Source: Rhyzopertha dominica (taxonomy: Eukaryota; Arthropoda; Insecta; Coleoptera; Bostrichidae). From it: 64,000 bases of DNA. The translations under genes were made by a program, and so were the position numbers. Positions 26,231 to 38,699 of this stretch are shown here, in pieces. The DNA lies in contig QCXZ01000137.1 of the NCBI GenBank assembly GCA_025024175.1, forward strand, positions 73,160,680 through 73,224,679. Reading direction: 5' to 3'. Positions within the stretch are counted from its first letter, which is position 1; each line of letters begins with the position of its first letter. The notes below the pieces were generated by a model. It ran no database searches and was not told the DNA's origin. It saw only the letters and a program-made list of their open reading frames with translations.

Positions 26231-26481
26231 TAGGAATATGATTTTTACGTTTTTGGCGACGAGCAAACAAACAAAAAAATGCGTGGTAGTATTTAAGCTT
26301 CTTAGTTGTTATTATACTATACGTGTTCGTATTATACAGTAATTTTCTACTTATGACGATAAACTCAATGGTAGGTAATCGTAATTTTATTACTGAAAAT
26401 CTGGTTTCCTACCCAATACGAGCCGTCATTACTGTCTGTTTCTTGTAATCATATTTCTTGCTATCCTCCTTTAATGTTGTA

Positions 26482-26570
26482 CTGAGGATGACCACCCTTT
26501 AGTGGTCGAAGTCGATCTGCATTTATGAAATAAACAATGTGGGACTAGACTTTGTTTTGTTTTACTCATT
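26482..26570 (+). ncRNA. Hammerhead-like motif at a Penelope-type 3' end
   Basis: CTGAGGA (26482-26488, matching CUGANGA) is followed by a perfect 6-bp stem GACCAC/GTGGTC with loop ccttta, then GAAG where GAAA is expected. One extra U separates the core from the stem, the same arrangement as in the other Penelope-associated motifs of this window. Downstream, atgaaataaaca resembles a 3' end. A + strand Penelope 3' relic is the most likely source. Self-cleavage is doubtful because of the GAAG change. Confidence 0.45.
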
Positions 26571-29500
26571 TCTGGATAACTCATTCCACTTGTAATTCAT
26601 CAATTCATAATCATGCATATTAGTATTTTGGACGTTGAAATGGTTATAACTTAGGAATGACTTTTGTAGGTGATTGCATGGTCTACAACTTTTGTCAGCC
26701 CTATTTTTATGATAGCACTTACCGTTTACAAGATAAACGCAAAAAAATCGATACTTTTGATCTTTGACCGTCTATATTTTTTTAGGAAACGTAGGGCTGT
26801 AATAATATACAATCTAAGACCTTTACTAATTTTAGCGCTATGCGAATAACACTATTAATTTGTGTATTTTGACTGGATCAAAAATATCACAACAAATATG
26901 ATTGTAGTAGTTATTGCTTCATAGAGAAGAAATTGAAGACCTTTGCATTTTAATAAAGGCAGACAAATTAGCAACCCTTGTTTGCAAAATGTACCTTTTC
27001 CATATTTACACTGAGGTCAGCAATCGGTTTTCCATTATACCCGTTTTGGCCCTTGGGCAGATATTCAATACAGGGTTTTCAGCTTCGGCCGCTTTATGAG
27101 AATCTAGCTCGATACTAAAAAATTCGGTAGCCTTTGTTCGTAAAAGTTAAACTGGTGTACGCGAATATAGGAAGTGAATTCATAATACGTAGCCCGAGGA
27201 TTATAAACGGTTTAGTAGGTAGAAAGGCGCATGCATAAAATGCAATTATCGAATACTTTATTGGATGTCCAATGAACGATGAAATTTTCTTGCCTACGAG
27301 CGGTTTTTCAACTTTTATCTTTTGTGTTCAATATTTATTTACCTACGTTTATAGGATTGCAGTAAACATATGAAAATTTCGACAAGTATACCACGCACAT
27401 CATTTAGTTAGATCTTCCGTCTTATGTCGGTATGACGTAGCTTTAATAAGGGCAGTGAAAGCTGCAGCTTTATGGCGTACGAACTGTATCCACTGAGTCT
27501 TATAGCGTAGCTTTTAGGGTATTACCATTTCCGACATATTTATACATTCGCAGCAGGCGTTTACTTTTAAGAAAAGATATAAAGTACGAACAAACGTTAA
27601 TAAAACTATTAGCCGACAAAAATAGGTAAAGGCTTGGAATGACTAAATTCCGCCAAAATTATAATGTATTTGCAGTATTTCAGTTTGAATTAGCTAAGTA
27701 TTAGTGCTATCACCTATTATTTTGTACAAGATTCTAGATAAATTTCCAAAATAACGTCATCTGATTGCTTTATAGCGACACGGTTGGATAATTTGTAGTC
27801 TTGCTTAAGAATTTACCTACAATAAGCCCTCGAGTTTTGCGGTTTTTTTAGTTTTAATGTAAACACTAAAACATGTAGGTATAGGTAAAATATACCTTTA
27901 CGCAGAGGTTGTTCCGGTTACCGTGCTCACCCAATAGATAAATTTATTTGAAATCTTAGGGAAAATGTTTAGAGGAAACGTTATAGAAGCCAAGAAACAG
28001 TTGATAAGGCAATATGACATAATTCTACAGCTTGTTCTATTTTCGAGTGCCGAACTAAATTTGCGCAGTTTTGAACCATTAACCTTTTATGACTTATTTT
28101 GGCTGTTGTATGTCGGATCCAGTTTTTTGTTACTCCTTTTTTTTTCGTTTGCCATTTTTCCTTGTCTCTCCTAGAGAGGGGACTATGGTTGCATCTAATG
28201 TCATGGCGACCACTGGTGCTGTTTCATCAAGAAAGCCGGGCCAGCAGCCCCGTTTTGCTATACNACCTATATAAGTAATCCCTAATCATTACTATTCGNT
28301 TTCCTACGCGACATTGGTTAGAAATCGAGTCCTAGATGATGCATTTATATACATATTCTTTAAAAGGTCAATAATGTATGATCAGAATAAATATTATATT
28401 TATGTTAACTTAATATTTCTACGAGTATTGTATATCTTGCCGTTGCAATATATTTCACCCTTAGCCGAGCAAGGATGGCTACAAAAAGAACAGTCAAAAC
28501 TCTGTAGATTTTGACTTTGCCAGAAAAGAAAATTAAAAACCTTTTAATATGTTTAAACGCCAGAAGGTGAATTTTATTTCGTTGAAACGTCACGTACGGG
28601 ACCCTTTACCGAGCTTTACATAAAATATCGGAGGGATACCTGAAATATATTATAATATTAATGTAATTTTACAATGTGAGTTACAAACTTTGTAATACCA
28701 ACATCATATTTATAAAATAAAAATTAGAATATATCGTTTATATTAGAAGAAGCAAAAGGGTAAAGGCCTTCATCGTCATCTCAATGTTTATAATTGGACA
28801 AATTGCCACTTTTGCTGTTGAATCGCAAAGAAAGTCGTAATTAGTGCTTTATATCGTACCACTGTGATTGTACATAGAGAGAATATTAGTTACCTTATAT
28901 TAGGTACTAGTATTTTAGCTTTTCTTGTTATTGCTTATTCCTTAATGTCTACTTATGCTACTTTAAACAGTATTGGTATAAAATTGCAACTGTAATAGCG
29001 GGAAGTTCAGCAACAGAATTACTTTCGTTTTCACCAGTTTATCCTTCGTAATTGCCATTCGCCGTCAGAAAGTCGGTTAAATAGTGCACCCAATAACGAG
29101 GAAGGAATGTTATGTTCTAGCCGTGCCCACCCATTAATTTCATCTGGGTTGTTCATTCTGGATTATTAACCCGCAAAGGGCATTTCTTATTGTAACTTGA
29201 AACATAACACTTCTGCTGCTTTGCATATTTATGACAGATTTACAGATAATGTAGGTCTCCCATTGTTTCATTTGTGTTCCTATAGAACCTTTGTTTGACT
29301 CTGCTTTCAGTAATAAACACATTTCATTCAGCTTTATTATCAGTATGCTGAGTTGTGGGGCTAGAACGTTCTTAAAAGATATTTGGTCATCCTTTTCTGA
29401 ACTCTTTCAATTAGTTTTAGATTATTTTAAAATTTGTACCTCGAAATAAGAAGAAATAATTGCATCAAACGGACCAGTTTATGTTTTGTCTTTTTACATC

Positions 29501-31249
29501 GGGTAGGTCAACTCAATAATTCTAATAACCTTCACAAACAAGTCTAGAAAATATACAAAAAGACTAAATTTCGAAAAAAAACATGCGTAAACATTATGAT
29601 CGATAATAAAACATTGTGTTTTGTGAGTTGTACGCACTATCTTTTACTAATTACATCGCTGTATTTTTTTATAATTTATCAAAGCACTCTCCATTGATAC
29701 ATGTACAGTTCAAGGAAACTATGTAATCGGCTTTCAATTTGCTAAATAGATGAAATACTTTGGTTTGAAACAACATTTTCTAGACTTGATCGATTGATAT
29801 TTTGTGTCAAGTAACTGAATTCCCAATTTCTTCGCTATTTCTATAACTTTACTTTTGAAGGATTAAGTGACACATATGAGCACCTTTGTATTTTCCAGTG
29901 ATTGGCAAATTGAACTTTCAGTTTCATTTAAGTATAGATCAGATAGAACTTTTCTCTTTTCGTAATTTTGTATGAGCAAGAAAATGGAATAATGCACTGA
30001 CACAGACCTACTTCTGAGGACATTTCAACACCCATATCCCTTACAATTCTGCAGCTACTGATAGCAACCACCGTGGTGCACTATAGGCGACCGGGGGCTA
30101 TTATTGCATATGAACACCAGTGGTCTTTAGAAGACAATTTGGATGGAAGTTGAAATATACCTACACAGAAGTTCATTTTTATATAATTATAATAGATTAC
30201 AACTTATTGAATTTAAATGAATGCATTATATATTTGAAGTATCAGTTTAATTGGAAACATATTTTAAGAATACATCAAATTCGTGTTATATTCGTATGTT
30301 TAAACTTGCACCCAAATAAAAACTTTTATAATTAAAATAGAAACCCGATCATTTGAATGAATTCTCCTTTCATATAAAAAATGTATAGCGAGTATTAGAA
30401 ATAGTCGTAGTTACGTTATGCTGTGAAACACATAAATAGAAGGTACATGATCATAATACACAAGATTTTTTTTGAATATAAATTAAAACGGTGTTCTATA
30501 TATGAGCTATGTGCATGTAAGAAATATAATTTCCAGGCCAGCTTAAAGTTGCTGGCTTTGTTGCTTCATTATTTCGCCATCGTTCACTTTTTCAGCCAAT
30601 AAATTTTCTAGATTATAAATTGCATTCCCTGTTAGATGTCAGTTTTAAAGAAGTTAAACAAACAAGCGCCTGTCTCTCTGAGCTATAGATTGTCCAGCTG
30701 TTGGGTTTATTTTCCCATACGACTGTGGCGACATTGCAAAACTACAACCGATGAAATGACAACCCTTGCAAAGGAGTCCATTGTAGTAGTCATCAGGCAA
30801 GTTTGATAATATCGCCCACTAAATGCACCGCATGATAGTAACGAGAGAAAGTTATAGTCTCAGAGATATCCATGTAATGAACTCAATCTGAAATTCCTTA
30901 CTCTTGATGGTGCGCATCTGTTCCAACATCAAGGCAAGGAATGCAGCGAATCTGTTTCGATGCGAGCGAATGGGTTTCAGCTGTACCTTCGACCGCCGCT
31001 GTTCAACTTCAGCCCTTTGGGGTGTTGTTTACAACTCCACATCCGGACGTAGCCATTGTGCAAGCCTTTATCCTCGTGTGTGCCGGAGGGTCTAATCAAG
31101 CATGCCAGCTGTATGAGTGTCGTTCGCTTCGAATAAGGATGATCTAATATATTCCTACTTGTTTTGAGTGGGAGGTTTTAGGGGAGTGGATGATTCCTGT
31201 GCTGCACTCAAAATACCCTTACAGTAAAAGTATAGCGGCATTATATTTT
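26571..31249. other. No gene recognised
   Basis: Mostly AT-rich sequence. About 26620-26900 has the style of transposon non-coding text. A GC-richer patch at 30900-31150 carries two overlapping frames (63 and 68 residues) with no known motif. Nothing else can be supported. Confidence 0.45.
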
Positions 31250-31400
31250 TCAAGTATCGATATAGTCTTCCTCTACTCTAATGCACTTAGTCCATCGGTG
31301 CTCCAACATCTCGACAACCTCCTGGAAATTTTTCTCCTGTATTCTTTTAGTTTGTGGAACAGCCTAAAGTGGTTCAGCAGTCGTCGGCAAACTCCAAATA
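31250..31400 (-). pseudogene. C-terminal remnant of a mariner-type transposase
   Basis: On the minus strand, EVVEMLEHRWTKCIRVEEDY followed shortly by a stop (31250-31252) matches the conserved end of many mariner transposases ('HRW-KCIE--GDYVEK'). Upstream in another frame lies NHFRLFHKLKEYRRKI. No catalytic motif is found nearby, so this is only a fragment. Confidence 0.45.
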
Positions 31401-31699
31401 TTAGTATGAAACAACAGTTCTGCAACAACTGGATTATTCTGGTTAACAACCTGAATAAATGAATACCATGCACACTAGAAACACAGTTAATGTGAGAGAC
31501 AACAAGGAGGTAACATTGCTGCACCTTGGTATTGTAATTTAATACTTTTCTGGAGCTATATACAGTGCTTAAGTTTAAGTAGGCTTTTGTGTAAACAATA
31601 AGCGCCAACTCTTGTCATAATCCTTGCCAGATAACAAAAGCTTTGATTTATCAGGATTTATCAATAAAGAGTACTAGGTAGCCGCTAGAGAAAAACCAC

Positions 31700-32490
31700 C
31701 CTGTTAATTATTTCCACATCCGACGGATGGGAAGTATTGTATCGCCAAAAAAATTGCCCATTCGCTTTAAAATGGTCGAAAACGCAAAAAAATTTCTTGT
31801 CTGTCTGTCTGTGGTATTGTTTGTGGACACCATAACTTTCGAAAGACTTAATATATGAACTTGAAATTTGGCAGACGTATAAATGTCAACTACCCAAAGC
31901 GACGTATTGTTTGTGGGGTAAGTAGGGTATCGGGAAGGGGGCAATATTGGGGGGTAACTACCCTTTTTGCAAATTTTTATTTTTTATTTTTTGTTCGTTT
32001 TAGTATGTGATTAGTATTATAACCGCGAGTATTATTCGTTCTTATAAATTTTCGGTGTAGCAAACTGTTTAGATATTAGCAAAAAAGCGTCACTTAAAGA
32101 AAACGATTTTTCCTAAATATCTCCGAATATATTTAATATATTCAAAAAATGAATACCATCAGATAGAAAATAAAATCTCAAAAAAGTGTATTAGAAAATT
32201 TATTCAAAATTTTGACATTTTCGAAATATTTCCAAAAAACCTATTTTGGACCCTGCTCGTACGATTTTTTTTTAATTTTGGTATTATGTAGAAAATAAAA
32301 TTTCTGTACAGAAAGCACTCTTGTAATTTTTTGTTAGGTTATAATTTTCGAGTTATTTGGAAAAAAGCGATTTTAAAATTTATATATTATTGCTAATATC
32401 ACGAGGACTGTCTTGAAAAAAAAATGTGTAGAGAGAAAAAATGCTCAAAACACGATTACTAGTCGTATAGTATGTATAAGAAATAAAAAC
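31700..32490. repeat. AT-rich repeat-like non-coding stretch
   Basis: It contains ctgtctgtctgtg, 'aacttgaaatttggcagac', repeated variants of 'aatatctccgaa/aaatatttcc/gagttatttgg' and the phrase 'gaaaataaaat' twice. This degenerate internal repetition is typical of interspersed repeat interiors and not of genes. No ends were found. Confidence 0.4.
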
Positions 32491-32509
32491 GTAAATATCA
32501 TTTTGACAA

Positions 32510-32860
32510 TTGGATGAGGAAGTATTGATTCAATTTGCAGCGGTTTTTTTTGCTAACGCTGAGTCAATTTCGTAAGAGCTAAAATTAGAATAGAGTTGTA
32601 TATTATCAGAATAAAGATGATATTGACCATTCTTAATGCTGGAAATAAGCCTTGAACTGTATATAAGAAACAACAATGGTCCGAGAATTGAACCTTGAGG
32701 TACACCACTGGCAACAACTGCAGCACTAAAATAGTTTCCTCTCACCCCAACTACCAACTTTCATTCTTGTTTTGAAATCGGCTAACGCAGAATTACGAAA
32801 ATTTTCAGAGCAATCAATTGAGTGTATGCTTAGCGCAGATTTATGAAGGGAAAAATTGAT
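32510..32860 (-). pseudogene. Non-LTR reverse transcriptase fragment
   Basis: On the minus strand, VASGVPQGSILGPLLFLIYS is followed by LISSIKNGQYHLYSDNIQLY. The catalytic YADD has become YSDN, so the last Asp is lost. Only about 110 residues of the RT palm remain. No 3' UTR or endonuclease is seen. It is clearly derived from a LINE but too short to place in a clade. Confidence 0.8.
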
Positions 32861-32879
32861 TAAGGCCTATAGAGGAATA

Positions 32880-34070
32880 TATTATAAATGTTCTTTGTTG
32901 CATTGGGGAGGGGGGGGCAGAAGCAAACAACTTTTATTAATTGTACTGCTCTACCTAGTAGTAGCAAAATTACACTGTTGGAACCGTTACTAAAGTTAAA
33001 ATGGTTATATTTAATGAAAGTGTCAATTTCAATTTGATTTTTTTTTGCCAGAAAGCTGCCATAGAAATAAGCTTAGCTAGACCCGTCCAAAGTTCTCACT
33101 CATGAAAATCAGTTTTTTTTCTAACGCGAACATATTTATGATCATTTCTCCTCCCAAAATGGTTAGTTAAATCTATATAGATTTGAATTTGTTCATTTCA
33201 TCAGTATGCAAATCTTGATATTTGCACTTACTGAATCGTTTAAGTTACCTTAATAACTATTGATTAAAAAAATTAGTTTGCTTAGTGGATTTTAGTGCTA
33301 CAACATAATCACCTGATTAAGGAAATATTTAGTAACATAATAACGGAGAAATTTTGACCCAAAGCTGTATCTTTTCTTAAATCGAGCGCGGGCTTCCATC
33401 ATCCAAGATTGTAGTACCAGAGAAATAACGGTAACTTCATCAGGTAAGATAAATGACAAAATCAGCATCAGCGTTACTTTCCCGGAACATATTAGCACAG
33501 AATTCAACTCAGCGATAACGAAACGTCAGCATTCGACCCATCAAAGACGCAGTACTAACCAGCAAGCCAAGGTTTTGTTTCGTAAATCGGCTGCACCGTT
33601 CTCCAAGATTATGCATGTCCATCTAATAATTGCATGCCCGATTGCTACAAACGTATGTTTTCAGCAGATTGCGAGGTCAGTGAGAAAACGCGTGAATTAA
33701 AAATAGGTAACGGCAGATGTGATTTATATACGCCAACGGTTTCAGATATATCATCATTTCGGAGTAGTAATAACATAACTGGTATCAGCCTCGTATTCTG
33801 GCTAATATTATGCACAGATCAAATGCGTGAATCGTATACAGAAGCAGGATGTCTTGCAACTTATTGTTGATATTTTCTATTATCTTCTTCTTCAATATAC
33901 CTTTTTTCTTAAGCGCTTGTTGTCACAGTAACGAAGCTAACAAATTTCCGACTTCATTACCTATTCAGTTTACCTAATTTTTCCTACATCTAATTTGATA
34001 ATCATAGGTTGTAATTTTTTTACCATTAAGATACTATAATAAGCATATGACAAGTTCACTTCATTAGGTT
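32880..34070. other. No gene recognised
   Basis: It includes a short G-run near 32905. 'cgaaacgtcag' near 33522 recalls the end of the Penelope hammerhead-like motifs but lacks a stem II. Nothing else is recognisable. Confidence 0.45.
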
Positions 34071-34751
34071 ACTAGAAAGGGTAGTATATTCGTCCGCCAT
34101 CTTTGTTCTGAACATGCTCAGGGACATGTTTGTTTACATGCAAAGAATGAGCTGCATTTCCAGAAAAAAAAACTGGAAACACAAATTGCTTTAACTTAAT
34201 AACAAATAGCACTTGTTCTATATGTATTTTGGCCTGCAGTATGTAGTCACAAATACCTCTAAATGCAAAAAAATGGTTTAGTTGCTATTTCAAGTTTCAA
34301 ACAATATAACGTGGGAGTCCATCGTGTTTATTAAAATTGGGGTTGGAGCTTCCTCGTCGTACAGTGACTCCTCAAAATGTCACTAAAAAACAAAGCATTG
34401 TTTCGCACACTTGCATGAAATAGGTAATAATAAGTTTGTATGTATTAAACTCACTTCGCGAAGCCGGGACGAATTCGTTGGAGGCACTTTTTCTTCGCAT
34501 ATCATGCACTCACTGCTGCGAACGCGATTTGTCTCTCGGGAATGGAAATAAACGAAAACCATTTTCGTGCCTACACAATTAATAGTCGAACAGGCAGTCA
34601 TTCTTTCGTCCTTTACACACATTCGCAATATTACATGCTCAAAATGTAAAATTAAAGTAGTTATCAACACTAACTAACCAGAACTAACTAAATGTCAAGG
34701 TGCAGATGATTGGAACAAAAATGGCTGACAGGCATACCTTCCTCTTTAGTG
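34071..34751. mobile_element. Element with 38-bp degenerate terminal inverted repeats
   Basis: The 38 bases from 34071 match the reverse complement of the 38 bases ending about 34750 at roughly 27 positions without gaps, including ACTA at the tip and the inner blocks GCCAT and TTTGTTC. The interior (about 600 bp) has no transposase; a 95-residue minus-strand frame shows no motif. No clear target duplication is visible, so the superfamily is not assigned. Confidence 0.5.
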
Positions 34752-36291
34752 CTGTAACTTTGTACACCATCTAGAACTAAATTTTATCCTGCCTACAGAA
34801 ATAGAGATAGCAACGCGTATCCATAGACTCTGTTTCCTTAAGAAAAAGGTATCTGTACCTGCATTCATTTTTTTTTGGTGGAGGACACACCTTAAGCGTG
34901 AGATCCCATAAGGAGCAAAACAACCTTATAACACGGGTATGAACTACATTTTGTTATCCAAATATAAAACAAACTACATTCATTGAAGCAATATGTTCTA
35001 TTTTCTCCTCCTGCAATTAACATATAATCAAGAATATGTAAATGTGATCGTCAGTTTAGTTCTGTTGATGTAAATAAATTGGAAAATTTGTACCCTAACC
35101 GCAATCAACCCAGCACTACGCAAAAAATGCCTCATCTTGCACGCGTGTAAATTTTTTTGCCCGAGAGCCATGGCACGTATCGCCTAGATTTAACGGTTCA
35201 ACAAAAGAGAAAATTAAATATCCGCGAGACGTTTCCCTATTTCCCTGCAGTTGTGAATAAAAACGGCTCCTCCGGGTTATTTTCACGACAGGATGAACAC
35301 CACGCGCTATTGTTACTTTGTACACAAAGCTGTTTGGTTCATGTATGAATGTATTCTTGCCATACAGCTTTGTAGTTCTTGTAGAAATTCGAGTGTGCAA
35401 AACTGTCGTTTGCATTGGTAATGTACTGCTGGGTTAGCATGAGAGGAGCGCATCCTGTCTATCAAAGAAATGAGTTCTTATGTCAGAGAAGTTCGTTTGT
35501 AACTGCCACATGTTGTTCCTGCATATAATTTTGTATATTCGTTCATTCAGCTCTGGAAATTTGCTTTATTCTTACAGCTGCGACTAAAGAAACTCCAGTT
35601 GTTTATAGTGATGTTTCTACTGTAGAATTTAACCGCCAAGTGTGTTATATTTTTTATACTATACATGCCATTCAGCATTATTTGTAACTGCAAATTTCTA
35701 AAACGTGGCCACGTTGCCCTCATTTGTTTTTGTCATAACTAGTGCTGTCAGAATTTGGAATCGTTGTTTTCGATATTAGAATGTGGAACAAACCAAATAT
35801 ATTCCCTCATTCGATACAAATAAACAAATATTCAGACGAAAGCAGCTACTGTGCAAAATACACGTTCAACCTCAAACTCTAGACTATATATAGGTATCTA
35901 TTTCTTTATTCGTTATCAAAATTGTTCGAAGACGGATATTATTCAAAAACACGTTAGACTCGAAAACAAATAACAATTAAAACCGCGTACTTCCCTCTTC
36001 TGTCAAATTTAAATATAATGAAAATAAGTAATCAGACACTGATGTCAGCGATCATTACAAAACGAATGTCAGAATCGACTACTTTAATATATAGCTCAAT
36101 TCAAGTACATTATTCGGTAACGACTCTGACTTTGAAAGATCGACAGTCTATTCTAAAATTTGATTCAGCAAATAATCCTAGAAAAATACTACTTGATACG
36201 AGGGTGAATGCTTTCAGCGTCCATAATATTTAATATTTCGAAAGTTCTTTACAAAAATAAATATATCATCTTAAATCAGCACTAGTGAGAG
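34752..36291. other. No gene recognised
   Basis: A very weak inverted pair (aacccagca near 35107 and its complement near 35435) is insufficient to call an element. Frames of up to 99 residues lack motifs. Confidence 0.45.
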
Positions 36292-36817
36292 ATGGTTATA
36301 GCAATAAGAATATTTATTCCGTTTTTAATAAGTGCTCATCCAAATCAAGTAAATTCTCAGCTAGAACAGAGTAAATTAAAGTTGAGTTTGCCTTATGTAC
36401 AAGGCCTGTCGGAAAAATTAAAGAGGATGCTTAGAAAACATGATATTTTAGTTGTTGATAGTACGTATAATAATTTAGATAAAATTTTAAGTTCTAGTAA
36501 AGATAAAGTACATTTATAGAGTAAAGGTGTTTACAAAATTACTTGTTCTTGCGGGAAGTGTGACATAGGTCAAACTAAAATAAAAGTAGATACGCGTTTG
36601 AAAGAAGACATATTGTGCTACTAGGCTGCAACAGATAGATAAATTTTCCGTAGCTGAACACTCATATTTGACTAAGCACATGATTGACTTTGATGAAACA
36701 AGAATTTTACATAGAGAGAAATATTATCACAATCGTCTAATAAAAAAAGCTATAGAAATTTGTAGGAATACTAATGGAAATTATGAGTTAGATGGCATTT
36801 GGAAGGCTATTTTGTAG
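36292..36817 (+). pseudogene. Penelope-like element: GIY-YIG endonuclease part
   Basis: The first frame carries LSLPYVQGLSEKLKRMLRKH, the linker between RT and endonuclease in Penelope-like elements, then an in-frame TAG at 36517. The same frame continues with GVYKITCSCGKCDIGQTK (GIY-YIG core) and VDTRLKE. A frameshift near 36603 leads to FSVAEHSYLTKHMIDFDETR, LHREKYYHNRLIKKAIEICR and ELDGIWKAIL, ending at the TAG at 36815. The order linker, GIY-YIG, conserved Arg, AEH and E-containing helix is that of Penelope endonucleases. The YIG tyrosine is replaced by Asp. The upstream RT is not recognisable here. A decayed hammerhead-like sequence (gacaggtgtaatcgaaacg) follows at about 36869-36888, the expected 3' UTR position. 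One stop and one frameshift make it inactive. Confidence 0.85.
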
Positions 36818-38389
36818 TTATCTTTTATCAAGTAGTTCGTGTATACGAATTTTGAGGTTTTTCGTCTTTGACAGGTGTAATCGAAACGTCAGACCAAAAA
36901 CTTTTTGTCTAATACTGCTTGATCTTCCCGAGTGCAGTGCTCCAAAATTTGTCTCGATCAAATTCGCATTAGTTAAAATATTATAATATTAATACAATAA
37001 ACTGTTGTCCTGATTCCGGTCTAAAGGCCGTCGTTGGTTGGAATTGCTTCCTAACGTTTCGCTAGCACCAGTGGCAGGCATCTTCAGAGCTCCCTCCATA
37101 TCCGGCGCTGGACGTAAACTGTCTACTATACAACCACTTAGTTTTCCGCATTTATGCATTTTCAGTTGATACATCAATCATAGAATATCACTGCAAATAC
37201 AAATATACCCAAGCCGCAGCATCATACTTTTTAATACATACAAAGAGAGTAATAGCAAGTCAGCTACTCTTTCTAATATGATAAATAGATTCGTATATCG
37301 AGTACAAATGCTGAATATCATACTATTCACCTATCATTGAAATTGCTGCTTAAAATTAGCTGGGTACTATTTGTACAAACAGGAAGTAAGACTCAAGTCT
37401 TGTAGTGTACTTACTTATACATATATGTATATAATGCAGTACTATAACGCTAGTTCTATTAATGCCCAAAGTATTTACATGATTATACTCTTCAATATGC
37501 TGAATTAAGCTCGAATATTAATGTTATTTTACTTTTCTCTTTATTACGTGCATTAGCTATTTAAGAATCCTTCCAGCAGTTTTGAAAAAAATCTCCGCAG
37601 ATATTACACATAAATTATGCTGGTTAGAATCAGGCACATTCTTTGTTGGCTATTTCATAATTATTTTTTTCACTCAGTTTTATTTATCCTCCAACAGTTA
37701 CTCTAACTACTCATTTTTTTAAATTGTTGAGGGTTATAAGAGATTTTTTGATATTTTCTTCAAATGCTTATTAAATCGTTATTACCAATAAGACCTTTAA
37801 CACTTTCAGCGGCTTTTTTACTCGGGCGACATTTCTAATGATCACTGTCTCATTTGAAACCGATTTAGATAACAGAATAATATATAACAGCGAATTTTCC
37901 GTTGAACCCTCTTTAGTCGATTATTTGAAACCTATTTAGATAACAGAATAATACCTAGGAGGGAATTTTCCCGTAAACCGTAAAAGGGTGAAAAAAAAAC
38001 CTGCGAGAGCAGGGATTTTTATTACAGCTATACATTAAATGTCACTAATATCCAACATCGTAACCTAGCAAACCTGCTAACAAACATCATTTCTGTTTCT
38101 TCCGAGGTTAGGGCTTTAATCTTTAATAGCGCTACGTTAATTGTATCCATCCAAGTCAGGCAAGGAAGCTTGGGCAAGACCACCTTTTGAGATTACTGCT
38201 TTTTTCAGTGCCATTACCTTTGCGCCTTATTTATTTAAATGTACCGCTTCCGATTTTGCCTGTTTGGAGATATGCTGAAACTAGTCAATTTTAACTCAAA
38301 GTGAGACTAAATTTAAGCTTCGTTTCGAAGTTACTTTTTGCTTGTGTATATAAATAAGCTAGAAGCTTATGTGGCACAATGACATTTTC
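36818..38389. other. Mostly unassigned; decayed Penelope 3' sequences
   Basis: Apart from hammerhead-like motifs at about 36869-36888 (+) and 37057-37087 (-), no gene is seen. A near duplicate of about 40 bases (gaaaccgatttagataacag and gaaacctatttagataacag) occurs at about 37857 and 37928. Confidence 0.45.
37057..37087 (-). ncRNA. Hammerhead-like motif of Penelope type
   Basis: On the minus strand, CTGAAGA (CUGANGA core) is followed by an imperfect stem-loop and GAAACG. The order CTGAAGATGCC...GCGAAACGTTAGG is the familiar 3'-end motif of Penelope-like elements. The stem II has mismatches, so cleavage activity is doubtful. It lies downstream, on the same strand, of the RT relic at 38390-38690 and may belong to it. 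Confidence 0.6.
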
Positions 38390-38690
38390 AGGTGTTGCGG
38401 ATCGCAAATTCGTTTTACTCGCTCAGTCAAGGTTTTGATGACGCCCGTTTACTGCCTAGGATGATGGTTGGAATCTTTGTTTGGGTAGCGGTTCGTGCGG
38501 GTAGGTTTGCGGTATACCTGATGTCCTAGCTGGTGACTAAAACATCGTGGAAGGTCAGTTTACCGTCTTTCTTTGTCTTCATCACCTTATGCTTGGGCGT
38601 CTGCTGTTTATATGTGTTGGACGAACTCCCGAAGAATGTCCTCGAGCGCTATCTCTCTCGACGCCTACGTCACAAAATCGGTCCGCTTCG
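38390..38690 (-). pseudogene. Penelope-like reverse transcriptase fragment
   Basis: On the minus strand the relic reads LEDILREFVQHI, then KTKKDGKLTFHDVLVTS ('-ME--DGKLPFLDVLV-R' in the family), then in a shifted frame GHQVYRKPTRTNRYPNKDSN and HHPRQ, a stop, and TGVIKTLTERVKRICD. This is the thumb-side end of the RT domain of Penelope-like elements (VYRKPTHT-RYL---SNHP--QK--VI-TL). The catalytic palm further upstream is too decayed to read. The wording differs from the other Penelope relics of the window, so it represents another family. No endonuclease follows directly. Confidence 0.8.
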
Positions 38691-38699
38691 TACAGAACT

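Noticed and set aside
33510..33540. gataacgaaacgtcag resembling the end of a hammerhead motif
   Set aside because: No CUGANGA or stem II precedes it.
35107..35443. Possible inverted ends aacccagca...tgctgggtt
   Set aside because: Similarity fades after about 12 bases and there is no target duplication.
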